64,000 bases of DNA, taken from positions 62,001 to 126,000 of the forward strand of contig CAJWLL010000001.1 in assembly GCA_913043275.1 (NCBI GenBank), given 5' to 3'. This DNA comes from an uncultured Flavobacteriaceae bacterium. Lineage in GTDB: Bacteria; Bacteroidota; Bacteroidia; Flavobacteriales; Flavobacteriaceae. The notes beneath the pieces were generated by a model. That model was not told the DNA's origin. It did no database searches and saw only the letters and a program-made list of their open reading frames with translations. The position numbers were made by a program, and so were the translations under genes. Below are positions 8,446-17,458 of this stretch, in pieces; position 1 is the first letter of the stretch, and each line of letters begins with the position of its first letter.

Positions 8446-10080
8446 ATGACCAGAAAGATATTGCTTTTATGTGCTTGTCTCTTTTCTACCCCTTTGCTAT
8501 TTGCTCAAAAGGCCTATGATTTGCAAGTGGCAATAGATACAACTAAAATGCGGATAGGAGAAAAAATCGAATACACCCTTCAGGTCAAGGCCGATTCTGC
8601 AGCCCAGATTATTTTTTCTGAGCGCCCATTTTTTGGATCTTTTGAAGTTTTAGAAGAAACTCTTGTCGACACCTTCAGAGCAAAAAGTAATTATCTTTTT
8701 ACCAAAAAATACGCCCTTATACAATTTGACTCCGGGGCTTACTGGTTACCTTCCCAAAAGGTATTGGTTAACGGTTTTTCCAAAATTTCAGACTCCCTTT
8801 TGGTTCAGGTAGCCACCATTCCGGTTGACACCCTCAAACAAAAACTTTTTGACATCAAGCCTGTGGCAGAAGTAGCGCAAAATTTTGATGCCCTTACCCA
8901 AAGTATTGTTTATGGTGTGTTGTCAGTATTATTAATGTTGGCATTGATTTACGCCTTTTTCTTTGCCAAAAAAAGAAGAGAAGAACGCAAGAAAAAACTC
9001 CCTCCTTTCGAGCGTGCAATAAAAGAACTCAAAGCTCTGCAAAGCATTAACCCATCTATACAAGAGGAATACAAACAGTATTATTCGCGGCTGACTGATG
9101 TAGTTAGACGCTATTTGGAGGAAGAAGCCAAAATATCGGCCCTAGAAAGCACTACCGATGAGTTACTTCTAAAACTAGAGGCTTTTAAACAATCGGGGCA
9201 GTTGGAGTTGGAAGGGGAAACAATTAAAAACCTCAAAACTGTTTTACATACTGCTGATTTGGTCAAGTTTGCCCGATCTACCCCTGAGTTTGGTAGCACT
9301 GCTAAAGACAGGGGATTAGTGGAAGGTGTGGTAATAGAAACCAAAGAAGCCTTGCCCGAACCCACTCCTGAGGAGATTCAAGAAAGAGAGGAATACCGTC
9401 TTTTATTGGCTAAAAAGAGAAGAAAAAAACAATTGCAGTTTGGCTTAGCGTCCGCTGGAATATTAATAATTTTTAGTTTGGGTATCGCCATAGGCATATA
9501 TGGTTATTATCCAGTAAGAGATACCTTGTTCGGTTATCCGACTTTACAATTGAAAAACAAGGAGTGGATCATCAGTCAATATGGAACCCCTCCTGTGAAA
9601 ATTTCTACACCTCAAGTATTGAGAAGGGTAAAAACAGAAAAGGGAGGTGCATTGCGATTTTCCTCTGGAAATTACGATTCCCCTTTTTATATCGATTTGG
9701 TATTTAACCAAAAACCACTGAAGAAGGAGGTTAAAGAGGCCCCTTCAAAAGAAGATGAAGACATCCAAAAAAACGAAAAAGTTAAAGAATTGATTAATTC
9801 CATCATTAACGACTTTCAATCGAGAGGGGCGGTCAACATTCTGATTAAAGAGGATGAAATAACCACCTTATCGGGTATACCGTCACTTAAAATTTTTGGC
9901 ACACTAGATTACCCAAAAAAAGGAAAAAGCAAAAGAGTCCGTTGCAATTATACTACTCATGTATTTGATTTTGAAGAGGTTGGAATCAACCTTACTTTGC
10001 TTTATGAAAAAGAGGATCGCTATGGGAAAGCCATTGAAAAAAGAGTTATGGACAGTTTTGAATTGATTAAAGAGTTATAG
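8446..10080 (+). CDS. Bat-operon membrane protein with DUF4381-like middle region
   Basis: A 544-residue protein. It has a cleavable signal peptide (about 1-20, ending LLFAQ) and a periplasmic beta-rich domain (about 21-150) resembling the start of BatD-type proteins. A transmembrane helix lies at about 156-174, followed by a basic stop-transfer and a cytosolic helical stretch (about 185-285) similar in layout to DUF4381. A second transmembrane helix is at about 332-355, and the C-terminal domain (about 360-544) I do not recognise. It sits between DUF58 and batA, directly abutting DUF58 and 3 bases before batA, so it is surely part of the Bat complex operon. The C-terminal domain shows a Lys/Glu-rich linker near 425-450. 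Confidence 0.8.
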   Translation: MTRKILLLCACLFSTPLLFAQKAYDLQVAIDTTKMRIGEKIEYTLQVKADSAAQIIFSERPFFGSFEVLEETLVDTFRAKSNYLFTKKYALIQFDSGAYWLPSQKVLVNGFSKISDSLLVQVATIPVDTLKQKLFDIKPVAEVAQNFDALTQSIVYGVLSVLLMLALIYAFFFAKKRREERKKKLPPFERAIKELKALQSINPSIQEEYKQYYSRLTDVVRRYLEEEAKISALESTTDELLLKLEAFKQSGQLELEGETIKNLKTVLHTADLVKFARSTPEFGSTAKDRGLVEGVVIETKEALPEPTPEEIQEREEYRLLLAKKRRKKQLQFGLASAGILIIFSLGIAIGIYGYYPVRDTLFGYPTLQLKNKEWIISQYGTPPVKISTPQVLRRVKTEKGGALRFSSGNYDSPFYIDLVFNQKPLKKEVKEAPSKEDEDIQKNEKVKELINSIINDFQSRGAVNILIKEDEITTLSGIPSLKIFGTLDYPKKGKSKRVRCNYTTHVFDFEEVGINLTLLYEKEDRYGKAIEKRVMDSFELIKEL

Positions 10081-10083
10081 ACA

Positions 10084-11088
10084 ATGTTTGAAGACATTTA
10101 CTTTTCGAATCCTGATTACCTATGGTTGATGCTTGTGCTCCCATTTTTAGTGGGGTGGTATGTCTTTAGCCGAAAACACACACAGGCGGTTTTAAAAATT
10201 TCTTCACTTAATGGCTTTCGGGCCAAGTCCAGTTTTTTGGCCCAATTTCAGCCCATATTGTTTGTTGTGAGAATTTTGTCCCTTACTTTGATTGTAATGG
10301 GTTTGGCCCGCCCCCAAACCATGGATGTCTCTACCAGAACCAAAACCAATAAAGGAATTGATATCGTCATGGCCATAGATGTTTCCTCTAGTATGTTAGC
10401 TCAGGATTTAAAACCAGATCGCTTGACTGCCCTCAAAAGGGTTGCGGCATCTTTTGTAGATGACCGCATGAGTGACCGGATTGGATTGGTGATTTATGCG
10501 GGAGAAAGTTATACTAAAACACCCATCACCAGTGACCGTGCTATAGTTAAAAATGCGTTGGGAGAAATTCAATTTGAGGGATTGATAGAGGATGGAACAG
10601 CCATAGGGATGGGACTTGCCACTTCGGTAAACCGTCTTAAAGATAGCCGTGCTAAAAGCAAGGTAATCATTCTGTTGACTGACGGAGTGAATAACTCTGG
10701 CTTTATCGATCCTAAAATTGCCAGTGAATTGGCCGTAGAATACAAAATTAAAACCTATACCATAGGATTGGGAAGTAATGGGACTGCAAGGGCACCTATA
10801 GGACTTTTACCCAACGGAAAATTCCAGTATGGGATGACAAAGGTAGAAATTGATGAGGAATTGCTCAAAACCATTGCCAAAAATACAGGAGGGTTGTATT
10901 TCCGTGCAACTGATAATAAAAAATTGGAAGACATTTATGAGGAAATTAATAAGTTAGAAAAAACTGAAATAGAGGAGTTTAAGTATTACAATTATGATGA
11001 AAAATTCAGGCCTTTGATACTATTGGCATTGGCTTTGCTTTTTATAGAATGGTTAATGAGAAACACTCTTTTTAGAAGTTTTATTTGA
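10084..11088 (+). CDS. batA: VWA-domain membrane protein BatA
   Basis: A 334-residue integral membrane VWA protein. N-terminal helices lie at about 13-28 and 58-76, a VWA domain at about 92-285 and a C-terminal helix at about 310-326. The MIDAS site is D99-x-S101-x-S103 (IDVSSSM), with the later Thr/Asp MIDAS residues in LLTDGVNNSG. BatA and BatB are the VWA pair of the Bat locus, first linked to aerotolerance in Bacteroides and to virulence/stress in other bacteria. They probably form periplasm-facing complexes served by MoxR. One base separates it from batB. Confidence 0.92.
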   Translation: MFEDIYFSNPDYLWLMLVLPFLVGWYVFSRKHTQAVLKISSLNGFRAKSSFLAQFQPILFVVRILSLTLIVMGLARPQTMDVSTRTKTNKGIDIVMAIDVSSSMLAQDLKPDRLTALKRVAASFVDDRMSDRIGLVIYAGESYTKTPITSDRAIVKNALGEIQFEGLIEDGTAIGMGLATSVNRLKDSRAKSKVIILLTDGVNNSGFIDPKIASELAVEYKIKTYTIGLGSNGTARAPIGLLPNGKFQYGMTKVEIDEELLKTIAKNTGGLYFRATDNKKLEDIYEEINKLEKTEIEEFKYYNYDEKFRPLILLALALLFIEWLMRNTLFRSFI

Positions 11089-11089
11089 T

Positions 11090-12124
11090 ATGTATCAATT
11101 AGACGCACCTTTTTATTTTTATGGTTTGGGCATCTTGCCCATACTCTGGGGAGCCTATTTTTTGGTCATGAATTGGAAGCGACGTGCTCAAAACCGATTT
11201 GCACATTTGGGCTTGATGGAAAAATTAAGTCCCCACCGTTCAAAGTTTAAACCTGCCTTTAAATTAATGATGCTCTCACTAGGAATTTCCTTTTTAATTT
11301 TGGGCCTGGTGAATCCCAAAATTGGAACCCAATTAGAGACCGTAAAAAGGGAAGGAGTGGATATTGTTTTTGCAATTGACGTATCTAAAAGTATGCTGGC
11401 AGAAGACATTGCCCCCAATCGATTGGAAAAGTCCAAACGCTTGGCATCTGCCATCATCAATCAGTTGGCTAGTGACAGAATTGGCATTATTGCCTATGCT
11501 GCCCAAGCAATCCCTCAGTTGCCCATTACCACCGACTATGGAGCTGCCAAAATGTTTTTGCAAGCACTTAATTCCAATATGCTTTCTTCACAAGGAACAG
11601 CACTGGACGCTGCCCTTGACCTCTCCGGAACTTTTTTTGACGATGAAGATCAAACGAACAGGGTGGTCTTTTTGATTTCAGATGGTGAAGATCATTCCGA
11701 AGAAGGAGCTTCTGCATCCCAAAGAGCTGAGAGGATGGGGATCCGAATTTTTACTTTTGGTGTAGGCACCGACGAAGGAGCTCCCATTCCTATCAAACGC
11801 AATGGAGTAATAGATTCTTACAAAAAAGACATGGAAGGCCAGACCGTTATTACTAAAAGAAATACCTTAATGCTTCAAGAAATAGCACAAGCTGCAGATG
11901 GCGAATATGTCGATGGAAACGATACTCAAGCGGTGGTAGATTTTGTTGCGGAAACGCTAAAAAATATGGATAAAAAGGAATTTGAAGCCAAGAAATTTGT
12001 GAGTTATAAAGATCAGTTTCAAGCTTTTCTTTTTTCGGGATTCCTATTAATTTTGTTGGAGATTTTTCTTTTTGAAACCAAAACCAAATGGGTACAACGT
12101 CTAAATTTGTTCAACGAAAAATGA
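11090..12124 (+). CDS. batB: VWA-domain membrane protein BatB
   Basis: A 344-residue paralogue of the preceding gene, with the same layout: N-terminal helices at about 10-27 and 57-74, a VWA domain at about 90-290, and a C-terminal helix near 310-328. The MIDAS motif is D97-x-S99-x-S101 (IDVSKSM), with the downstream LISDGEDHSEEG containing the expected Asp. The stop at 12122-12124 overlaps the batC start as ATGA, which indicates coupled translation. The BatA/BatB duplication is usual for this phylum. Confidence 0.92.
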   Translation: MYQLDAPFYFYGLGILPILWGAYFLVMNWKRRAQNRFAHLGLMEKLSPHRSKFKPAFKLMMLSLGISFLILGLVNPKIGTQLETVKREGVDIVFAIDVSKSMLAEDIAPNRLEKSKRLASAIINQLASDRIGIIAYAAQAIPQLPITTDYGAAKMFLQALNSNMLSSQGTALDAALDLSGTFFDDEDQTNRVVFLISDGEDHSEEGASASQRAERMGIRIFTFGVGTDEGAPIPIKRNGVIDSYKKDMEGQTVITKRNTLMLQEIAQAADGEYVDGNDTQAVVDFVAETLKNMDKKEFEAKKFVSYKDQFQAFLFSGFLLILLEIFLFETKTKWVQRLNLFNEK

Positions 12125-12942
12125 TGGAAAAGCCAACCTTTTTTTGGGGACTTCTTTTTTTTGGGATTTCTTTGATGGCCCAAGATGGTGAAGTGATCAA
12201 TCACATTTATGAAGGAAATGAACAAGCCTCAGCCGAGCTTTTTGACAAGGCAGAAATAGCCTACCGCAGGGCGCTATCCAAAGCCCCTGAGAAACCGGAG
12301 GCCCTGTATAACCTTGGAAACACCCATTTCCAAGAACAGGATTTTGATGAGGCTAAACAACGCTTTTTTCAAACCCAAAAATTTGCGGAAAACAAATCTA
12401 GCAAACACCATGCTTTCCACAACCTTGGGAATGTGTTCATGAAACAAAAAGATTATGCCAAGGCAGTAGAGGCCTATAAAAATGCCCTGCGAAACAATCC
12501 CGAGGATGAAGAGACCCGATACAATTACGCTTTAGCCAAAAAGTTGTTGGAAAAGGAACAAGAGCAACAACAAAATCAAGATCAAAAAAATCAGCAGGAT
12601 CAAAAAGATCAAGAGGATCAGCAGGATCAGGGCAAAAAGGACCAGAATAAAGAAGGCAATAAGGATAAAGATCCTGGAAAGGAAGATGATGACAAGGAGG
12701 GAGATGAGGGTGAAGACGATGAAGATCAAAAAGATGAGGGGGATCAAGAAAAAGAGAAAAAACCCGAGCAGGGGGATTCAGAAAAAGAGCAACCCTCCTC
12801 AAAACCCCAACAAACCGAACTTTCTCCAGAGCAGGTCAAAAGCTTGTTGGAGGCCATGAACAATCAAGAGAAAAAAGTACAAGACAAAGTCAATGCTGAG
12901 AAGGTTCAGGGAACACCCGTCAGAGGACAAAAAGATTGGTAA
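12121..12942 (+). CDS. batC: TPR protein BatC with acidic low-complexity tail
   Basis: I chose ATG 12121, which overlaps the batB stop (ATGA) and gives a signal peptide (MMEKPTFFWGLLFFGISLMAQ). An upstream in-frame ATG at 12088 would instead lie inside batB. The resulting 273-residue protein has three to four TPR motifs (about 20-140; for example KPEALYNLGNTHFQEQDFDEA). A very long charged Gln/Asp/Lys/Glu tail follows (about 150-235, repeats of KDQ, DQ and KEG units), then a short SPEQVKSLLEAMNNQE segment. The tail is probably disordered. TPRs likely scaffold the Bat complex in the periplasm. The low-complexity region is compositionally unlike the neighbours but common in BatC. Confidence 0.9.
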   Translation: MMEKPTFFWGLLFFGISLMAQDGEVINHIYEGNEQASAELFDKAEIAYRRALSKAPEKPEALYNLGNTHFQEQDFDEAKQRFFQTQKFAENKSSKHHAFHNLGNVFMKQKDYAKAVEAYKNALRNNPEDEETRYNYALAKKLLEKEQEQQQNQDQKNQQDQKDQEDQQDQGKKDQNKEGNKDKDPGKEDDDKEGDEGEDDEDQKDEGDQEKEKKPEQGDSEKEQPSSKPQQTELSPEQVKSLLEAMNNQEKKVQDKVNAEKVQGTPVRGQKDW

Positions 12943-12948
12943 AGATTT

Positions 12949-14718
12949 ATGATGAAAAATGTTTTTGCTAGCGTTTTAATGATGATGATGACCGTCGGTC
13001 AGGCAATGGCTCAAGGAGTTAGTTTTGAAGCAAAAGTCAGTAAAAGAACCCTGGGATTGAATGAGCGGCTCAGGGTAGATTTTATTATGAATGAAAACGG
13101 GGATGATTTTACTCCCCCAAGATTTAGTGGATTTATAGTCGTTGGTGGACCAAATCAGTCTATCAGTAATTCATGGGTAAATGGGAAAAGAAGCTTTTCC
13201 AAGACCTACACCTATTTTCTGACTCCCACACAAAAAGGAGCTTTAACTATTGCCCAGGCCACCATTGATGTCGATGGAGAAACGTATAAAACCACTCCGG
13301 TAAAAATTACTGTTACAGAAGCGGTTGAGGTTCCGAGAGACCCAAACAGTCCCGAGTATTTGATAGATGACAACCTCCATTTGGTAGCCGAAATATCCAA
13401 TACCCGTCCCTACCTCAATGAGGCCATCACGGTGATCTACAAATTATATTTTAGGAATCCATTGCGAATCTCAGATGCTAGAGCGGTTGAGAATCCAAAG
13501 TTTGCCGATTTTTGGAGTCACAATATCGACATCCCCCAGCTCAAAGTTGAAAATTCTTCCTACAAAGGGGAACCCTACAATGTTGTGGTTTGGAGAAAAA
13601 GTGTCTTGTACCCACAAAAAACAGGAAAACTGACCCTAGAACCGCTCAGCTTGAGTTTGGTCATCGATTTGCCGTCTAACCGCAGGGATTTCTTTGGCAA
13701 CAGAATCCTACAGCAATCCTCAAGGACTGTAACGGCCGGGAAAAGAACCATCAATGTAAAACCTTTACCCGAAAAGGGAAAACCAGCGAATTTCTTTGGA
13801 GCCGTAGGACAGTTCAATTTTGATGCTTTAATCAATAAAAACATGCTTAAAGCCACTGAGTCTTTTGAAATCAAACTCAAGATTACGGGTAATGGCAACC
13901 TCAAACTCTTTAAATTACCTGAATTGGTATTGCCCAATACATTAGAAGTTTTTGAGCCGGAGCACACCGAAAATGTAAAAACTACACTTTTGGGTATGCA
14001 GGGGAATATTGAAGATAACTACACCGTTGTCCCTCGTTTTCAGGGAAAATATCCTATTGCATCATTCTCCTTTTCCTATTTTGATCCCAAAAAAGAAGAG
14101 TATTTTACTTTGCGATCTAGCGAACATATAGTAGATGTCTTCGGTGGCCCTTTGGCCAATAATTCAAATGACAATACAACAACTTTTGCCGCCAAGCAAA
14201 TCTTGGCCAATACTGACGAATCTTTCCGATTCATCAAATTGAAACCCAATTTGGAGCCAATTTTCAAAAAGGAATTTTGGAACAGTAAACTGTTTTATGC
14301 CTTGTTGACTTCCCCCATATTTTTATTAATCGCTTTTGTTTTTTTAATGCAGCGCAATCAAAGAATTGCTGGTGATGTTGAAGGATCAAGACTTCAGGTG
14401 GCCAAACGTTTGTCCAAAAAATATTTGGGAGAAGCCAAAAAGAACCTAAAAAACAAAACTCTTTTTTACGATGCACTCGAAAGGGCGCTTTACAACTATT
14501 TGAAGGCCAGACTAAAAATAAAAGCAGATGACTTCAGCAAGGATAAAATAGCAGAGATCTTGGCCGTCAAAAACCTGGAAGCAGAGGAAATCCAGCCCTT
14601 TAATGCACTGCTGGAAAACTGTGAAGTAGCTCGCTATTCTCCGGCTACCGATGCCAAGATGCAACAAGATTTTGACCAAGCACTTTCTGTAATTTCTAAT
14701 ATTGATAAAAAATTATGA
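12949..14718 (+). CDS. batD: BatD-family oxygen-tolerance protein
   Basis: A 589-residue BatD. The signal peptide covers about residues 1-22 (ending QAMAQG). A large beta-rich periplasmic part follows, with the BatD-typical segments VSKRTLGLNERLRVDF, GPNQSISNSWVNGK and LHLVAEISNTRPYLNEAITV. A transmembrane helix is at about 446-465, followed by a cytosolic helical C-terminus. Related proteins are implicated in aerotolerance, but the molecular activity is not established. It begins 6 bases after batC and its stop overlaps batE as ATGA, so the operon is tightly coupled. Confidence 0.92.
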   Translation: MMKNVFASVLMMMMTVGQAMAQGVSFEAKVSKRTLGLNERLRVDFIMNENGDDFTPPRFSGFIVVGGPNQSISNSWVNGKRSFSKTYTYFLTPTQKGALTIAQATIDVDGETYKTTPVKITVTEAVEVPRDPNSPEYLIDDNLHLVAEISNTRPYLNEAITVIYKLYFRNPLRISDARAVENPKFADFWSHNIDIPQLKVENSSYKGEPYNVVVWRKSVLYPQKTGKLTLEPLSLSLVIDLPSNRRDFFGNRILQQSSRTVTAGKRTINVKPLPEKGKPANFFGAVGQFNFDALINKNMLKATESFEIKLKITGNGNLKLFKLPELVLPNTLEVFEPEHTENVKTTLLGMQGNIEDNYTVVPRFQGKYPIASFSFSYFDPKKEEYFTLRSSEHIVDVFGGPLANNSNDNTTTFAAKQILANTDESFRFIKLKPNLEPIFKKEFWNSKLFYALLTSPIFLLIAFVFLMQRNQRIAGDVEGSRLQVAKRLSKKYLGEAKKNLKNKTLFYDALERALYNYLKARLKIKADDFSKDKIAEILAVKNLEAEEIQPFNALLENCEVARYSPATDAKMQQDFDQALSVISNIDKKL

Positions 14719-15485
14719 GAAAGATATTGATGTTACTTTCCGTCTTATTTCTTTGCTGCTTAATGGCTTATGGTCAGGAAAAAGACACGGCTTTTGAAAA
14801 CGCTAATTCTGCTTATAATGCAGGACAGTTTGAAAAAGCAGTGATACTTTATAAAGAGATTTTGGAGGGTGGCTATCACAGTGCCGAACTCTATTTTAAC
14901 TTGGCAAATTCATTTTACCGTTTGAATCAAGTTGGGGAAAGTATTTTTTATTTTGAAAAGGCTAAACAACTGCGACCAAATGATGAAGATATTAATTTGA
15001 ACAGCACTTTTGCTCAAAATATGGCTATAGATGCCGTCGAGGTATTACCCAAATCCCAAGTCACCCAATTGCAAGAAAGTACCATTGAATTACTTCCTCA
15101 AGACGGGTGGGCTTATTTTATTATTCTTTTGACTTGGTTGCTGGTTCTTTTTTGGGGACTTTATTTGTGGAATAAAGTTCCGCTAATAAAAAGGACTTTC
15201 TTTTTAATCACTCTTTTTCTGGGAATGTTACTGATCGGTTCACTGTCCATTGCTGTTATCAAATTTGCCGACAATGCTGAAACGACATACGGCATACTGT
15301 TTAATGAAAAAATTGAGGTATGGACGGAGCCCAATTCTCGGGCGGAGTTTTTGTTTTCTCTGCATGAGGGGACCAAAGTTCAAATGTTGGATCAATTGCA
15401 AGAATGGCAAAAAATCAGAATCGCCAATGGTTCAGAGGGTTGGATCAAAAACTCCAAGGTGAGAAGCCTAAAAGATTTTAAATAA
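14715..15485 (+). CDS. batE: BatE: TPR and SH3-like membrane protein
   Basis: A 256-residue last member of the Bat operon. It has a signal peptide at about 1-20 (MAYGQ), two TPRs at about 24-95 (SAYNAGQFEKAVILY, ELYFNLANSFYRL), two transmembrane helices at about 134-150 and 160-180, and a C-terminal bacterial SH3 domain at about 195-250. The start overlaps the batD stop by 4 bases. Its 3' end overlaps the convergent cvpA by 8 bases (15478-15485), so transcription of the two genes collides here. Confidence 0.9.
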   Translation: MRKILMLLSVLFLCCLMAYGQEKDTAFENANSAYNAGQFEKAVILYKEILEGGYHSAELYFNLANSFYRLNQVGESIFYFEKAKQLRPNDEDINLNSTFAQNMAIDAVEVLPKSQVTQLQESTIELLPQDGWAYFIILLTWLLVLFWGLYLWNKVPLIKRTFFLITLFLGMLLIGSLSIAVIKFADNAETTYGILFNEKIEVWTEPNSRAEFLFSLHEGTKVQMLDQLQEWQKIRIANGSEGWIKNSKVRSLKDFK

Positions 15486-15987
15486 GCTCTTCCGGGATCT
15501 CTTTTGACAGTTCGCTCCCCCAGCTAAAAAGGTATTCCCCCAATTCGGTGATGGGTTCGTAAAGGATAGAATTTTTCATCATTTCTGCATCAATAATCGT
15601 GACCCATGCATTCAGTTTTCCTAAGAAAAAAAAGGCCAAACTCATCAATATCGCCCATTTTAAAACGCCGAAAAAAGCACCTAAAAACTTATTAAAAAGC
15701 CCCAATGAGGCTTTCCTGATAAACTTGGTTAAAGCTCGGGCCAATAAAGATATGGCATATACGATGATGATAAATACGATTAAATAGGACATGGTTTGGA
15801 CAGCCACAGGACTCAAATCAAAAAATTCGTTTAACAGATCAGCAATAAAACTGGAAAATTTTACCGTACCTAGTAGGCCCAAAATCAAAGCGCCCAAGCT
15901 GGACACTTCAACAATGAAACCCTTATAAAACCCTTTTAAAAAACCAAAACCTAGTACAAAGGCCAGTATGATGTCGATTACATTCAC
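15478..15987 (-). CDS. CvpA-family membrane protein
   Basis: A 169-residue protein with four predicted transmembrane helices and the CvpA opening VIDIILAFVLGFGFLKGFYKGF. Colicin V production protein family members are linked to membrane or cell-wall integrity; a precise role is not known. The protein has the normal family length. It converges on batE with an 8-base overlap and is divergent from the small gene at 16050. Confidence 0.88.
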   Translation of the reverse strand: MNVIDIILAFVLGFGFLKGFYKGFIVEVSSLGALILGLLGTVKFSSFIADLLNEFFDLSPVAVQTMSYLIVFIIIVYAISLLARALTKFIRKASLGLFNKFLGAFFGVLKWAILMSLAFFFLGKLNAWVTIIDAEMMKNSILYEPITELGEYLFSWGSELSKEIPEELI

Positions 15988-16003
15988 TAGTACGAATTTA
16001 CTT

Positions 16004-16011
16004 TATTTTTG
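16004..16011 (+). promoter_or_regulatory. Promoter -7 element for the small gene and pheS
   Basis: TATTTTTG matches TAnnTTTG, 38 bases upstream of the TTG at 16050 and 44 upstream of the GTG at 16056. No TTG at the ideal -33 distance was seen. Confidence 0.45.
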
Positions 16012-16049
16012 GGAATCTCTTTCTGAGATTAATCCTAAAGCCAGTATCT

Positions 16050-16424
16050 TTGAGGGTGCAAAAAAACCAAAGCAGAGATAAAAAATTAAAGGATCGTTGG
16101 GACCATTTACTTTCTGTCCTCAGTGAGCGTTTTTCTGATTGTGAGGTCTTGGATATCGAAGATATTTTATATTTGATTGGTTTACAAGAATTGGGGCAGT
16201 TTCACAAAAAAATGAAAAAAGACGACAATGTGAACTTAATCCATATTGGTATCTGTACCGTATTGGAGCCTTATGGATACTACCGATTTGATTTTTTTGA
16301 CGAAGAGGGCTGGCCTCATTTTGAACTTTTGGAGGCGCTGCCTCTACTTAAACCCGGAGAGCAAAGTATTTTGATGAAAGAAGCACTGGTAGAGTATTTT
16401 TTAAAACGCGAGCTAATTCAATAA
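16050..16424 (+). CDS. Conserved-looking small protein upstream of pheS
   Basis: A 124-residue soluble protein with no recognised domain. The frame uses a non-ATG start: TTG 16050 or GTG 16056 are the only sensible choices, because the first ATG codon comes about 55 residues in. Composition is acidic and aromatic in the second half ([19 protein letters not shown]). It ends 17 bases before pheS on the same strand, so it is likely co-transcribed with pheS. I recall uncharacterised genes of this size beside pheS in Flavobacteriia, but cannot name a family. Function unknown. Confidence 0.75.
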   Translation: MRVQKNQSRDKKLKDRWDHLLSVLSERFSDCEVLDIEDILYLIGLQELGQFHKKMKKDDNVNLIHIGICTVLEPYGYYRFDFFDEEGWPHFELLEALPLLKPGEQSILMKEALVEYFLKRELIQ

Positions 16425-16441
16425 ATGCTTACTTTTATCCC

Positions 16442-17458
16442 ATGATTGATAAGATTAATGAAAACCTGACCTTGGTCAATGCTTTTGATACTCAGTCCAA
16501 AGAAGAAGTAGAGGCTTTTAGAATAAAATATTTGGGAAAAAAAGGGATTTTAAATCACTTTTTTGCTGCCTTTAAGGAGGTAGCTAAACAAGAGAAGCGA
16601 GACTACGGACAGGCACTTAATACACTTAAAAACGCAGTAGTAGATAAGGTGAAAATCCTTCAAGCCCAAACCACCAATACTAGATCTCAAGGCAGCCACG
16701 GTGATTTATCAAGACCCGGTTTCCCCTTGGAGTTGGGTGCCCGTCACCCTCTTTCCTTGGTCAAAAACAGAATCGTAGATATTTTTTCTCAGATAGGATT
16801 TAACATTTCTGAGGGGCCAGAGATTGAGGATGACTGGCATAATTTCACCGCTTTGAATTTGCCGGAATACCATCCTGCCCGTGATATGCAGGACACTTTT
16901 TTTATTCAAACCGATCCGGATATTTTACTCCGCACTCATACCTCCTCTGTTCAAGTGAGGTATATGGAAAACAATCAACCTCCCATACGAACCATATCAC
17001 CAGGAAGGGTATTCAGAAATGAGGCCATATCTGCCAGAGCCCATTGTATCTTCCATCAGGTAGAGGGCTTGTATATTGACAAGAATGTTTCTTTCGCCGA
17101 TCTAAAACAGACCTTGCTTTACTTTACCAAAGCCCTGTTTGGGAAGTCAAAAATTCGTTTGCGCCCTTCTTATTTTCCCTTTACCGAACCCAGTGCGGAA
17201 GTAGATATTTATTGGGGATTGGAAACAGAAACAGATTACCGCATTACCAAAGGATCAGGATGGCTAGAGATTATGGGATGTGGTATGGTCGATCCTAATG
17301 TCCTGAAAAACTGCAATATCGATCCCTTAGAATACTCAGGTTATGCTTTTGGGATGGGTATTGAAAGAATCGCCATGTTGTTGTATCAGATTGGAGATAT
17401 TCGGTTGTTTTTTGAAAATGATGTTCGTTTTCTTTCCCAATTCCAATCGGGTAATTAA
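16442..17458 (+). CDS. pheS: Phenylalanine-tRNA ligase alpha subunit
   Basis: A 338-residue class II synthetase alpha subunit of normal length. An N-terminal helical coiled-coil (about 1-85) precedes the catalytic core. The core has motif 2 [22 protein letters not shown], the [11 protein letters not shown] region and motif 3 [16 protein letters not shown]. PheS pairs with PheT (beta), which is not in this window. The stop TAA (17456-17458) overlaps the gpsA stop on the other strand by 4 bases. Confidence 0.97.
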   Translation: MIDKINENLTLVNAFDTQSKEEVEAFRIKYLGKKGILNHFFAAFKEVAKQEKRDYGQALNTLKNAVVDKVKILQAQTTNTRSQGSHGDLSRPGFPLELGARHPLSLVKNRIVDIFSQIGFNISEGPEIEDDWHNFTALNLPEYHPARDMQDTFFIQTDPDILLRTHTSSVQVRYMENNQPPIRTISPGRVFRNEAISARAHCIFHQVEGLYIDKNVSFADLKQTLLYFTKALFGKSKIRLRPSYFPFTEPSAEVDIYWGLETETDYRITKGSGWLEIMGCGMVDPNVLKNCNIDPLEYSGYAFGMGIERIAMLLYQIGDIRLFFENDVRFLSQFQSGN

